From Capsicum annuum (lineage: Eukaryota; Streptophyta; Magnoliopsida; Solanales; Solanaceae), in contig NC_061121.1 in the NCBI RefSeq assembly GCF_002878395.1, positions 135,469,312 to 135,533,311 on the forward strand: a DNA stretch of 64,000 bases, read 5' to 3'. Shown in pieces: positions 1 through 10,534 of this stretch. Within the stretch, counting starts at the first letter, position 1. Every line of letters begins with the position of its first letter. Made by a program: the position numbers and the translations under genes. Under the pieces are notes generated by a model. It was given only the letters and a program-made list of their open reading frames with translations. It did no database searches and was not told where the DNA came from.

Positions 1-365
1 AGGTAAATATTTTAGTGAAAAGTTAAAGCCACACTATTAAAGTGTTGTCCTTAAAATAATATAAAAAAAAGACGCTTAATAATATAGTTAAATATGTAAA
101 TAAGTGTTTCCAATTAGATCATGATTTGATAACACTTATAAAGCATGGCATATATCATTATAGACCACACTTTCAATACATTGTCAAAAATAATGTGGCC
201 AAAAATTTAAAACTAAGGTTACGCCTAAAAAGCATAACCAAATGTATTTTAAGCCATACTTTACAAGTTTGGTCCAAATTTAGTATGACCAAAATACAAA
301 AATATTGTAGTGAAAGTAACCTTTATTTTTGTTTCAGTAGTCAAATAACTTACATTCATAAATTG
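1..365. other. AT-rich intergenic DNA, no gene seen
   Basis: Strongly AT-rich sequence with only short chance reading frames, none resembling a known domain. It is the left flank of the SINE that follows. Confidence 0.5.
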
Positions 366-585
366 AAACAATAAGGATGACTAACATGGGTTATGGTGCA
401 GTGGATGGGGTTACTCCACCCTTAACCAGAGATCGAGGGTTCGACCTTGGGTATGGAGAAAACTCTGTTGGGAGCGCTGTCACCTTAATGGACCCTGCAA
501 CGCGCGGTATGGATTAGTCGGGGCTCCAATGCGAGCACCGGACACCGAATGGAAAACCAAAAAATAAAACAATCAGGAGGACTAC
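366..585 (+). mobile_element. tRNA-derived SINE (SolS/TS type) with target-site duplications
   Basis: A short GC-richer island of about 180 bp (385-566) in AT-rich DNA. It has an RNA polymerase III box A (TGGTGCAGTGG at 394-404) and a box B-like GGTTCGACC at 439-447. The body then resembles Solanaceae SINEs as I recall them, including GGATTAGTCGGGGC near 511-524 and a short A-rich tail. It is flanked by imperfect direct repeats, AAACAATAAGGATGACTAA (366-384) and AAACAATCAGGAGGACTAC (567-585), which fit a target-site duplication made by LINE-assisted insertion. It has no coding capacity. The subfamily name is from memory of the family, not from a search. Confidence 0.82.
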
Positions 586-1091
586 TAAGAATAACAGTAG
601 TAAAAGTTAATGATTTTAAAATAAATTTAATTCATGGAAATGACTAGTATCTAGAATCTAATAGAGCATTTCTCTTTGGAGGTGGAAGTGGTTTGACACA
701 AGGAAACCGAAAAAGAAATTATCTAATGAAACTTGAATTTTGTTCACTTTTTTGTATCAATTTATTTAGCATTATTTAAATTTTGAGAGATAAATGTGCG
801 GTATTTAAATTAAATATTTTTAAATCGATAATTATTACAATATAGATTAATATTTTTTTTACAAACTTCTAAACATATAAAATTAATTTCTTAAACAAAA
901 ATTGCATACTCAAATTTACAATCAAAACTAAAAATTGTGAAATTGAAATAACAATCCATAATGTGAAGCTACTAAGCAAATCTTGATAGACAATAAGCAA
1001 GACAAAAATAATAACATGAAAATAAAATATTATAAATTGATTTGATTAATTGATCCACAAAGATACTTAAAAGAAGGGATCGAGATGTGAT
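586..1091. other. AT-rich intergenic DNA
   Basis: No reading frame, RNA gene or repeat is recognised here. Composition is uniformly AT-rich with homopolymer A and T runs. Confidence 0.4.
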
Positions 1092-1313
1092 TTTGATTAA
1101 TTAACCTACAAATATATTTAGAAGAGGCACTCAATTTATATAGAGGTCCAAGCACATCCCTCAACTCAAAATTTCTAAATAAAAAAAATGAAAGAATCTC
1201 ATTCATTACAAAGATATTTTGAAGAAGGATTAATTGACCTACAAAGATATTTAGAAGAAGTAATACTCAATTTATATAAAAGTTCAAGCACATCTCTCAA
1301 CTCAAAATTTCTA
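1092..1313. repeat. Tandem duplication, two units about 135 bp apart
   Basis: The block around 1094-1177 (TTAACCTACAAATATATTTA, then TCAATTTATATAGAGGTCCA and a CTCAACTCAAAATTTCT end) recurs at 1228-1312 with scattered substitutions and a small indel. An additional partial unit (TTAATTGATCCACAAAGATA) starts near 1047. Two short open frames overlap it, but they are products of the repeat and resemble nothing known. Confidence 0.65.
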
Positions 1314-2173
1314 CTATTTCTATTATATAGAAATGGAAGCTTAGGACAAGAAGTGGATATTTTGAAAATCAGACTTAAATAAAGGGAAAAATAATAATTT
1401 AGCTTAAGTGGTTCAATGTTCAATCTTGAAGAATTTCCTTTTCTTTTTCATCTTCAAGGAAAGAGAGATATGACGAGAGAAATAGATACAATAAATTCTT
1501 TTCACCATCAACTATCCTAATGCACAAATTCTCTTCAGCATTGACTATCCTACTGCTTTCTTCTCCGATGCAATGACATACATTCTTGCCTCTTCTTTGA
1601 CAATTGCAATAGATGCTACTAAATTTCAAGTTTCTATTTTAAAATTTAGCTATAATGTTGAAAATTCTCAGTTTTTAATCTTTTGCTTTCCTCCTCCTCC
1701 CCCCAAAGAAAATATTTAAGTATCTTTGGAGTTATTAAAACAAATTCTTAACATAAAATATCCTGAATAACAATGGATAGATTTTACTAACTGTATCTTT
1801 TCTTAATTAATGTCTTTTATAACCAAAACTTATGCAATAGCTATAGTTGAAATTCTTCCATTTTTTTTGAAAAAATTTAGTTCACTGTTTTGACTAAGGA
1901 CTGTAATGGGTTTCTTCGTTGATTGACTATTAGTATAGTAGTATAAAAAGTGATGTTAATTCTAAAAATCGATCAACATTGACTTCTAAAGGAAAATTGA
2001 ATCAACATATGTTTCTAACATAGTCGGTGGACTAAAAAATGATTTTTAATGGTCGAAATAGAACTATGTTTATAAAAAAAAGAGGATTCATCCTCTGTCA
2101 ATTTAGGCAAGCAGTGGAAAGAGGAATAAGAATGACTTTTAATGAGAATTGCAAGATTATTCCTTTTTTAGAA
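1314..2173. other. Non-coding AT-rich DNA
   Basis: No supported gene. Short frames on both strands are composition-driven. No repeat structure was seen by eye. Confidence 0.35.
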
Positions 2174-2258
2174 TACCTATATATGGTATATATAGTGCTT
2201 GGCTAATCGCCCCCCCCCCCCGCCCCCCCACAATTTGTTTTACCTATATATGGTATAT
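2174..2258. repeat. Exact 18-bp direct repeat flanking a C-rich tract
   Basis: TACCTATATATGGTATAT occurs at 2174-2191 and again exactly at 2241-2258. Between them lies a run of cytosines (2210-2229, interrupted by one G) that is very unlike the surrounding AT-rich DNA. It could be the footprint of a small insertion with an 18-bp target repeat, or replication slippage. Confidence 0.7.
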
Positions 2259-2299
2259 GAACTTTTCTAATAAGATTTGTCATTGATACTCTTTTAATA

Positions 2300-2585
2300 T
2301 TCAAATTTAGGCCCCATTTTTTCATGAAAATAATATTTTTTTGGAATTGGAGTTAGAGTTGGTGTTGTATTTGGACATGAATATAAATTGGAGTTGTTTT
2401 TGAAATTTTGTGAGAGAAATAGGAGTGAGAAAAGTGAAAACAAGCAAAAAAATTTCTCTTTTTCAAAAGCAATTTTCACTAAAAGTGAAATAATTTTTAT
2501 GGCCAAACACCACTATTTTTACTTTTTTTACACTCAAATGAAATAATTTTCAAAAAAAGTCAAAAATTTCCATGGCCAAACACCT
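2300..2585. mobile_element. MITE-like sequence with GGCCAAACACC ends
   Basis: The segment ends twice with ATGGCCAAACACC (2499-2511 and 2571-2583). It contains short motifs around AAAAGTGAAA/TTTTCACT that can pair internally. Short non-autonomous DNA elements ending in GGCCAAAC are common in Solanaceae genomes. The left end (CCCATTTTTTCATGAAAATA) is a degraded inverted counterpart. There is no coding capacity, and exact limits and target duplication are uncertain. Confidence 0.4.
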
Positions 2586-3224
2586 ACTTAAAGTGTTTCA
2601 ATTACTTCTAGAAATTGTACTATAACGTTTATACCAGTATATTTTATCCAAATTTAGGACATCTTTCCCCAAAGATACGTATAAGCTATTTTTTTTGTGT
2701 TAAGCCCAATTTTGATACTTATTCTCTATTGGTTTGGTTGCTTTCTTGTGTGTAAGACTCCTAACATTCTTTTAACACACATTTGGTACTCTAATTAGGG
2801 CATAAAGAAGCAGCTTAGAACATTGGAGGAGCCATGATTTTTATTAAGGTGGTTTAAAAGTACACACACGAACTACCTGAAGAGGTTTCAACATCTACTA
2901 TATAAACATAGGAAAATAACTTTAACCATGTATAAATAGTATAATTTTTTATCGAAGGGAGTTTAGATAAACCCCCTGAATATATGTTAGCTCCGCCTGT
3001 GACTTGAAATTCATTAATAGCTATGGTTTTTTTCCAAGAACTTAGAGGCAAAGAATTACATATTAGATGAACTCAATGACACTTCCAGAAAAAACCAAGT
3101 ATATATGTTGCCAATTTCAATTCTTTCATTATATGTTTCTATCCTGTTCTTTTTCTGATCTACAAATATGTGCATATCTTAAGGGTTGTAAAATGTGATG
3201 TATAATTTATATGGAATCAGATTC
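2586..3224. other. Intergenic DNA, nothing recognised
   Basis: No domain-bearing reading frame and no clear repeat. A 65-codon frame on the minus strand (2854-3051) has no recognisable feature. Confidence 0.35.
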
Positions 3225-3905
3225 TTCTGACATAGTAAGATATTAAGTCGTGCCAACACTCAGGCTTAAAAAGTTATCACTGTTCAATTTATGTCATTGA
3301 CCACTAGTCCACACTCTTGGGTGTCATAAATATTCTATTATCATCTCTTGCTTGTTTAACTACTCCTTGAGTCATTTTTGTTGATGACCCATGAGTTATA
3401 TTAGGAACAACCTCAACAACTTTAACTACTCCGTCGAAGCTACTTCATAAGATTTACTATTGATTTTTTATCTACTAACAAAAGTATTTTGGTGAACCTG
3501 TAAACTTCTAATATTTTATATTTGTACAGGAATAAAAACTTTTGTCACGATTTCATTGGAGTAATAATAATGTATAGCAGTATTTACTATTAATATACAT
3601 CCCCAATACTTAGACTGACATTTTCAATTTACAACAACATTCTCTCAATCTTTCTTTGTTATGGATCACTTCTATTGTTCTCAAATAATTTTTCCATTAG
3701 TGCTTCAGATTTCACAAACTCAGGTATAATTCTATGTTCTTCATGCTGCTTCGGTGTTTTTCTTTGTATCTATGCCATGTATTTTTTTCTCCTCATTTCT
3801 ACTTATGTTAAAAATTCTATGTTTATTCTCATAGTAACAAATTCTTTTGACACTACAAGAGGTTTTGTCATGCTGGCACTCAAGCTAAAAAAGTTACCAT
3901 AGCTT
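3225..3905. repeat. Duplicated ~600-bp block, copy 1
   Basis: From about 3291 (TCATTGACCACTAGTCCACA) to 3860 this block aligns along its length with 4520-5065, with many point differences. Its own ends also resemble each other: the stretch near 3230-3280 (TTCTGACATAG, then CCAACACTCAGGCTTAAAAA) is matched at 3845-3900 (TTTTGACACTACAAGAGG, then GGCACTCAAGCTAAAAAAG). This suggests an original tandem array of ~600-bp units. On the minus strand part of both copies gives similar peptide-like frames ending just before a shared stop and W-S-M, so the unit may derive from an old coding sequence that I cannot name. Confidence 0.6.
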
Positions 3906-4499
3906 GACCATTATAAGGTGAATAATTTTTTTTAAGAAAAAAATTTATCCACTCTTGTGACAACGATTATTGTATTTTTCTATCTCATTACTTACTTAAT
4001 AGTAGCAATTACATTCAAATTTTTTGAGTCAAAAAGTCAACTAAAAGATTAAAAGGAAGCTATGAAAAACTAACTAGGAATATTTTAAAACTAACTCTTA
4101 CGTATTTCTTAAATCTAATATTAATAAAAAGAACCTTGAGTCTTTTGAAAAGAAGTAATTAGTTGATTAATAGCGAGAATAAAGGGAAGGAAGATGAGAG
4201 GTAAGGCAGAAAAAAGGAAAAGGAAAAGGTACCTTGACTATGAAAATTCAAAGAGAAAGTAGGGGAAGCACAATCTAGCTAATGACAAGGGTCAGATATA
4301 GAGAATGATCAAGGCAAAGAGGAGCTTGATAGCTTGCTTCCATTTATTTTTGGAGATATCTGAGCCAAAGGAAACTCTCAAGCCATCTATGGTTGCACAA
4401 AAAATATATATGTATTTTTTAACAACAATAGTGTCCGGACCAGCTTGCCCCAACCTCGATTTGTTTTATGGGATACCTGCCACCTTTCACCAGCAATAA
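3906..4499. other. Spacer between duplicated blocks
   Basis: AT-rich sequence separating the two copies of the duplicated block. It contains a short plus-strand frame (4305-4499) with no recognisable domain. It may be an insertion into a formerly contiguous tandem duplication. Confidence 0.3.
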
Positions 4500-5065
4500 C
4501 ATATTGTTCACTATATTTCATTGACCACTAACCCACACCCATTGGTGCCACAAATATTCTATTTTTATCTCTTGCATACTTAGCTACTTTATCAGTCATT
4601 TCTATTGATGGCCTTAGAGTTATTGTAGGAGCAACCTCAGCCACTTTAACTACTTCCACGAGTCTACTTTATTTACTCTTGATATTTTATCAAATAACAA
4701 AATTTTTTTGATGAATTTGTAAACTTATAATATTCTATATTCGTACAGGAATAAAAATTTTTCTCACTATTTCATTGGAGTAATGATAATGTATAGTAGT
4801 ATTTACTATTAATCTACGTCTCTAATGAACTTAGATTGACATTTTCAACTTACAACAATATTTTCTTGATCTTTCTTTGTTCCAAATCACTTTCATTATT
4901 CTCAAATGATTTTGCCATCAGTGCTTCAAATTTCACAAACCCAAGATAATTCTATATTCTTTATGTCACTTCGGTGTTATTTTTCTCTCTGTGTCTATGT
5001 CATGTATTTTTATGCTCATCTCTATCTGTGCTAAATATCCCATGTTTATTCTAATCTTCTTTGCT
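4500..5065. repeat. Duplicated ~600-bp block, copy 2
   Basis: Second copy of the block at 3291-3860, in the same orientation about 1.2 kb downstream. Shared landmarks are TCATTGACCACTA, GTACAGGAATAAAAA, TTTCATTGGAGTAAT and TCTTTCTTTGTT, in the same order and nearly the same spacing. On the minus strand, about 40 codons reading leftward from about 4670 to 4530 are open and similar to the other copy. This supports a decayed coding origin, but the family was not recognised. Confidence 0.6.
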
Positions 5066-5944
5066 ACTATCCATACTCTATTATGAAATTTCTTTTATTT
5101 GAATGTCATCTTCTACCACTAAATATTTCTTGATTGTTCCACAAGATACTCCTATGATTTAAATTCTTCTTGTGCATATATTGATTGATGACGAATCATC
5201 TTGAAATCTATAGAATTAAACAAATTAAAAAAAGACTTAATGTGAAATTTTAGTATTAGAAGTGTATCTCCTTTTATCAGAAAAAGGATTATGCATATAT
5301 CTATTTGAAGTTGTATATTTGCAAAGCAATAAAATTTTGCAATGGTTGGTTTTTCTTCAAATGACAAATGCTGAAAACAAGCAAGAAAAATTATGCAATG
5401 GTTGTCGTGAGATTGTGCTGGTATGAAGTGAATGAGTCATAAGAAGTTATGACAAATTTTAGATATTTGAAAATATTAGCGAAAAATTCATTCACACCAA
5501 TGCAGCCATAACCCGCTTTTCTAAGAAGAACTTCTTCTCTGGGACACCCAAAAAGAGTCGGAGGTGCTGACGACCATAGGATCTGATGGTTCGGGTGTCC
5601 TAGGTCGATTTATTTTTAAAAGCTTAGACAGAGAGAATAAACAAACTTCTTGAGCGCTACTTAAGCCATTTAAATGCAAACAACAATGACTGATTGTTGC
5701 GTTAGAATCTATAAGTAGCATTCAAGGTTAAGGATGACTCTTAGAGAATTATAAAAATACAAAATTTTCTTATCCTTTCTTTTTAATACTTGATTGGCAA
5801 GGTCAGTGCCTTTTGATTATTTAATTTTCAAAAATATTGGTATTGGCCTATGTTTACCTTTCTTGTTTTATTGGAAAATAAAAATCTCAACTATAAAAAT
5901 TGCATAAGAGTATTTCTACTATTATAAAGATGAGTATTTCTACT
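5066..5944. other. Intergenic DNA before the LTR element
   Basis: Minus-strand frames at 5152-5367 and 5521-5721 show no domain and no homology that I recognise. The stretch ends in ATTAT (5945-5949), which is the target site of the element that follows. Confidence 0.35.
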
Positions 5945-5949
5945 ATTAT

Positions 5950-8512
5950 TGTAACACCCCATAAAATTCCCGAGTCCTTAGAGCTTCTAAAGCTTTCCAA
6001 GAAAGGCTTAACACTTAGAAAATTTATAACACTTAGAAAATTTAGCTAAGTGTTGAAACTTTTCCATTCCATAAGCCTTCAAAACTTTGACGAATTATTT
6101 TGTGAACTTTTGGACCTCTATTTTCAGCATTTCACTTCGTATTATAAGCTTCCTTAACACGAGATTCAACATATTTTCATCCAAAATATAAGGTTTTCTC
6201 CCAATTTTCCTCAAGAAAAAGAATAAGGGTTTCTATTGAAAGTTCAGAATCAAGGAAATTCCTCCATGAATCTTTCAAGAATCATATAGCAATGTATGTT
6301 GGATGTTAATTCTTGGGTTCCTTCCACCCAAGAAGTCCAAGAATCTCTTTTTAAATTCAAAATTTTATGTTTATGAGTTTTTTATGATTTATGTGGATTG
6401 AGGTTGAAGGCCATGTTAATATTAGGTTTAAATTCATGTTGTGATGATAAAGATGCAAGTATTGACCTTAGTATGTGTTAGTTATATGATTTTCATGATA
6501 AAGTCCCTTCAAAAAACATGTTGAATTATGTAATTATGCTAATTTGGTGTATTGAATGTTGTATGGCCAAAGGGTACCTCCCACATGTTTGATAAATTAC
6601 TTATGTGAAGAAAATAGTGTCATTGCAACATGAAGTATGTTATTCCCAAGCATATGTCAACTAGTGCATGCTATGTGTTTGTTAAAAGGACTAAATGAAT
6701 GAATTTTGATATGTTACATGTATTCCTATTCATGTAAATTCCTTGTTGGATGAGTTATGAGACAATAACATGCTTCCCTTTACAATTGCATGTTTAAGAT
6801 TCCCAAGTTCTCGAAATGATGCTTCATTGGTTATGTTACGAATGATAGTCTATTTTCATGTCTTATTTATTTATGCTATCAAGTCCTGGGGGTATTTAAT
6901 ACCTAAAAACTTAGCTGCTTGTCTAGAGCTGAGTCAGTCTCAAGATACTCTCAGTCGTGCTATGATCAGTATATCTCAGTTAGTGACAGAAGTTAAGAAA
7001 ACTCAGCAATCTCAGTATTCAATCTAATAAAGTTCAGTATTCAGTTCAGACCTTAGTAGTATTTCATCAGTTAACGGAACCAAATGAACTCAGTCAGATC
7101 AGTAAAGTAAGATAATCAGTAAAAGATTCAGCTCAGTCTAGTACGATCTAAGAATTAGTTCAGTGTCTATTCAGATAGGAGTAGGATTCAGCACCAAGCG
7201 AGGGCAAGGATGATGGCTTCCCCATTATTTTAGGCAGAGTTATTAATAAACATCCCTGCACTCTAGAACTGTGTAGCCAGCTCAGGATGAGGAGTCACCC
7301 ATTATATTAGACTTGACTACCTCTCTGGAGTTACCCATTATATTAGGCTTGGCTCCAACCAAGTGTCACTCGTTATATTAGGCTTCGCATCCTAGGTTCA
7401 AATAGAGGTGTCTTTACCCGTGGCATGGTATTAATACCCTTCTAATTAAGGTTATAGGTTGGAACCCAACTAGATAGAAGGGGCATGTCGGTAAGATGAC
7501 TACCTCCCATAGTTTCTGTTTCAGCTTTAGTCTTAGTAATAGAACTCAGTTGAGGAGTTACTCGTTATACTAGGCTTGACTACATCTTAGAGATCACCCA
7601 TTATTTTGTCTTGATCTCATATTTAGTTAATCAAGTATCAGATGTTCTCATCACTAGATTCAGAGATCACCCATTATTTAGGATTGATCTCATATTCAGT
7701 TAACCAAGTATCAAACACTATCAGCGGTAACCTCAGGGGTCACCCGTTATATAGGCTTGATCTCAGATATGGTAACTCAGTATCAGTATCAGTAAGCTTA
7801 GACATTAATCTTAGTAGACTCAGTTACTCCGTATTCCTAAGTTAGTGAACTCAGATACCAGAACTACTAGACTCAGTCATTAGTAAGTCAGTATTTAGAA
7901 ACCCATATTTCAGAATCTAGCATTAGTATTACTGCGATCTCAGTTTTTAGTTTGTGAATTCATGCATACATCCTCATTTGGTATTCTCATGTTATTCTGT
8001 TAAGTTATGTTCTTGCACAAGCCCTTGCATTCAGCCTTACCTTATCTAGCATACCAATACATTCAAAGTACTGACGTATACTTTTCTCTTGCACTATGGT
8101 GTCTTATACCATAGGTTTAGAAGAGCGAGATCCAGAACACCCATAGCAGTCCAGACTCAGTCAGCAGCAGTAGACGTAGTAGTGAGTCCTCTTTATTTGA
8201 GGATACCTCTTATTTTAGTTTTATATTAGGTTCAGTTTATTTTCAGTAGATGGAGTTAGTTGGGGACATGTCCCATCAACTCTATTGACCAAACAGTTAG
8301 AGGCTTTTTAGACAGATGTATCAGTATTTCATTCTCAGTTTTGAGTATTTTATATGTTTTGAACCTTATGGAAAGTTTCCGCCATTTTTCTGCATTTGTT
8401 GTATTATATTATGCAGTGCTCAGGTACAAATATCAGTAGAGGATTAGCTTTTGGTCCTTTAGAATCATGAGCACCGTGTGGCATTCTGATTCTAGAAAAT
8501 TGGGGTGTTAAA
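5950..8512 (+). repeat. Left LTR of the large-LTR element
   Basis: Starts TGTAACACCCC and aligns base for base with 10535-13346 over nearly all its length. The main exception is a deletion of roughly 250 bp near 6114-6135, relative to the right LTR; the lost part includes the sequence just upstream of the TATA box. The final CA of the LTR is mutated (the LTR ends TTAAA). The LTR contains a series of degenerate ~25-bp repeats (TCACCCATTATATTAGGCTT) at about 7287-7760. Confidence 0.88.
7287..7760 (+). repeat. Interspersed ~25-bp repeat inside the left LTR
   Basis: The motif TCACCCATTATATTAGGCTT, often followed by GRTCTCA or GACTAC, recurs several times with changes at irregular spacing (for example near 7290, 7322, 7366, 7557, 7605, 7665 and 7738). 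The same set is present in the right LTR at about 12127-12605. The copies were therefore present in the LTR before insertion and are a feature of the family. Confidence 0.75.
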
Positions 8513-8516
8513 AACT

Positions 8517-8529
8517 TGGTATCAGAGCC
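8517..8529 (+). other. Primer-binding site (initiator Met-tRNA)
   Basis: TGGTATCAGAGCC lies four bases after the end of the left LTR. It is complementary to the 3' end of plant initiator methionine tRNA, the usual primer for this group of retrotransposons. Confidence 0.9.
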
Positions 8530-8740
8530 TAAGGTTCAATAGTGTACTAGGAGTCTGAAAATCCACATCTAGTAGAGTCTTATGCATGGGTGTGTTGCAC
8601 ACCATATTTATGTCAAGAGGCTATAAGATGTTTTAGGAACAGTTTCCCTCCGTTCAATATTCATGTCATGTGAGTAAGTATAAGTTCCAGATAATTCTCA
8701 GCCTAATCCATTCCTTCCTTCATTTATAGAATATATCTTC

Positions 8741-9450
8741 CAGAGAAGCTAGCGAAAGAAGTAATGAAAATCCGCAAGCCCCTCAGCCCATTTGGACAAA
8801 TTCCTTGGATGGGCATGTCTCTCATGCAGAGTTCAAAGTTGTTTTCACTACCTTAGCTCATGCAGTAGTTGCTCAGAACAATTTACAGAATACTTTCCTA
8901 TCTAGGCTTTTGACTTGCACTCGTCAGAATGAGGGAAAAGAGCATAGGATAAATTAGAGGGATAGAACAAATACCTCTGCACTAAGATCAAGGGGTGGTA
9001 ACTGCTCCTAGTCCTGTCAGAGATTCTCAGCACTAGTTTTACTATCAGTTTAGGCACCAGTGTCTAAATCTAAGAATGTCAGTCGAGATAAAGCACCAGG
9101 CTCTAAGTCACTAGGTCGTGGGAAGAGTATTCTCACCTATCTGCTTTGCGAAGAATGTGGTAAAAACCATAAGAGGGTGTGTAGAGCGGGCAGCGATTTA
9201 TGCTTTAGATATGGTAAGCCAGGCCAAAGAATGTGGGAGTGTAGAATAATAGCTCAGAGGGGTAAAAATTTGCACCAGCAGGGCGCCACCTCCAGTACCA
9301 CCAATGGGCAGTACCTAATCAGGATTTATGCACCTCCGACTCTCCATGATCAGGAAAGTTCTCCGGATATAGTTACGATTATGTATGAGATTATCATGTT
9401 TATGTTTATGCTCAGTTAGATCCCAAGGCTTCTCTTAAACTTTCAGTGAA
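8741..9450 (+). pseudogene. gag remnant with degenerate zinc knuckle and protease start
   Basis: Two pieces of a gag polyprotein remain. The first, at about 8741-8955, reads as a Tekay-type gag N-terminus (peptides such as NPQAPQP and HVSHAEFKV) and then runs into a stop. The capsid region is missing. The second (9060-9419) is rich in K, S and G, then shows CEECGKNHKRVC and a knuckle-like CFRYGKPGQRMWEC. In that knuckle the second Cys has become Tyr and the His has become Gln, so it cannot bind zinc in the usual way. In a shifted frame near 9412-9440, LDPKASL corresponds to the aspartic-protease active site, usually DPGAS in this lineage. All later pol domains are absent. Non-functional. Confidence 0.72.
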
Positions 9451-10523
9451 TCCTCATTAGTGTTGGGAAGTTGCTTAAATGAGAGAGAGTAAGTGTTCCT
9501 TGTTAAGGAAAGATTGTAGCATACTTGTTTTACACAAGGCTTTAGTCACAAAGATAGGATTGAGTGTTATGTTGATGTGTAACTGGCTAGCTATATTTCA
9601 TAGATTTGAGTAGGCTTGAACTTAGCAGGAGAAGTTATTTCAGCTCAGACCTCAGCCGGCAGAGTTATCAGCGCCCATACTATAGAACTCTAACCATGTT
9701 ATGGTTTCCTATTCAAATGTCTTATTTAGATTATACCAACGTTTCTTACTCCCTAAGGTCATTAGAACCTTATAGAAAGAATGTAATAGAAAATTTTAGT
9801 TAAGCTTAAGTTTTCAGCATGAGTTAGTTAGTAAAGCCAACAAGTCAGTTTTGCAGTCAGATCGTCAGATTCATATAGTTTGTTTTCTCATTTTTTCATT
9901 TACGCATGCTATCAGAAACCTCAAACATGTAACTATCCCACGATAGAGTATTTTAGTAGTTGTCAGTATAACTCAGTTTATGCGTCATGCATTAGATTTA
10001 ATTCCCAAACATTTAGTTATGAACCAGTTTAAAGGTGCCTTGTGCATCGCCTTAGTTTTCTCTAGTACTTCAGTGAAGTAAGAGTTCTAAGAGGGACATA
10101 GTGTCCCAAGGAGGAGATACCCTATGACTCCCTGATGTTTTCAAGTCCTTAAACCCATTTAATTTCATGCTCAGATTCTCATTACAAGCTAGCATCAGTT
10201 ATCCTTGCATAATCAGTCAAACATTCATAAGTCAGTTCAGTCAAGTAGTCATATATTAGACATGCATGTTTAGTAGAAGAAGCTCATCTTATCAGTAGTT
10301 TTAGTCATGCTTTTATGAGTCAAGTATCCATGCATCAGATATGTATGTTCATTATGAGAATTCTGCTTTAGATATTCTATGCATTAGCTATGCATATCTA
10401 GTAGAAGATTCAGTATATTAGTAGTTCCAGTTGTATAGCTATGTTTCAGATACTCTCATCCCCTAAGTAAGTTTAGTCGATCAGAAATCTCAGTTTAGCC
10501 ATCCACATTAGAGGATGAATGTT
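9451..10523 (+). other. Non-coding interior of the large-LTR element
   Basis: About 1 kb between the gag remnant and the polypurine tract. It contains scattered short words such as TCAGT and TATGCAT in several diverged copies but no frame with domain similarity. It is probably residual or acquired non-coding interior, as in LARD elements. Confidence 0.5.
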
Positions 10524-10534
10524 CCCAAGGAGGA
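10524..10534 (+). other. Polypurine tract of the large-LTR element
   Basis: CCCAAGGAGGA lies directly before the right LTR and fits the plus-strand primer site required for reverse transcription. A similar word (CCCAAGGAGGAGAT) occurs upstream at about 10106, so the tract region has a partial duplicate. Confidence 0.7.

Noticed and set aside
126..374. 82-codon plus-strand frame at the left edge
   Set aside because: AT-rich composition and no domain; it ends in the SINE target duplication.
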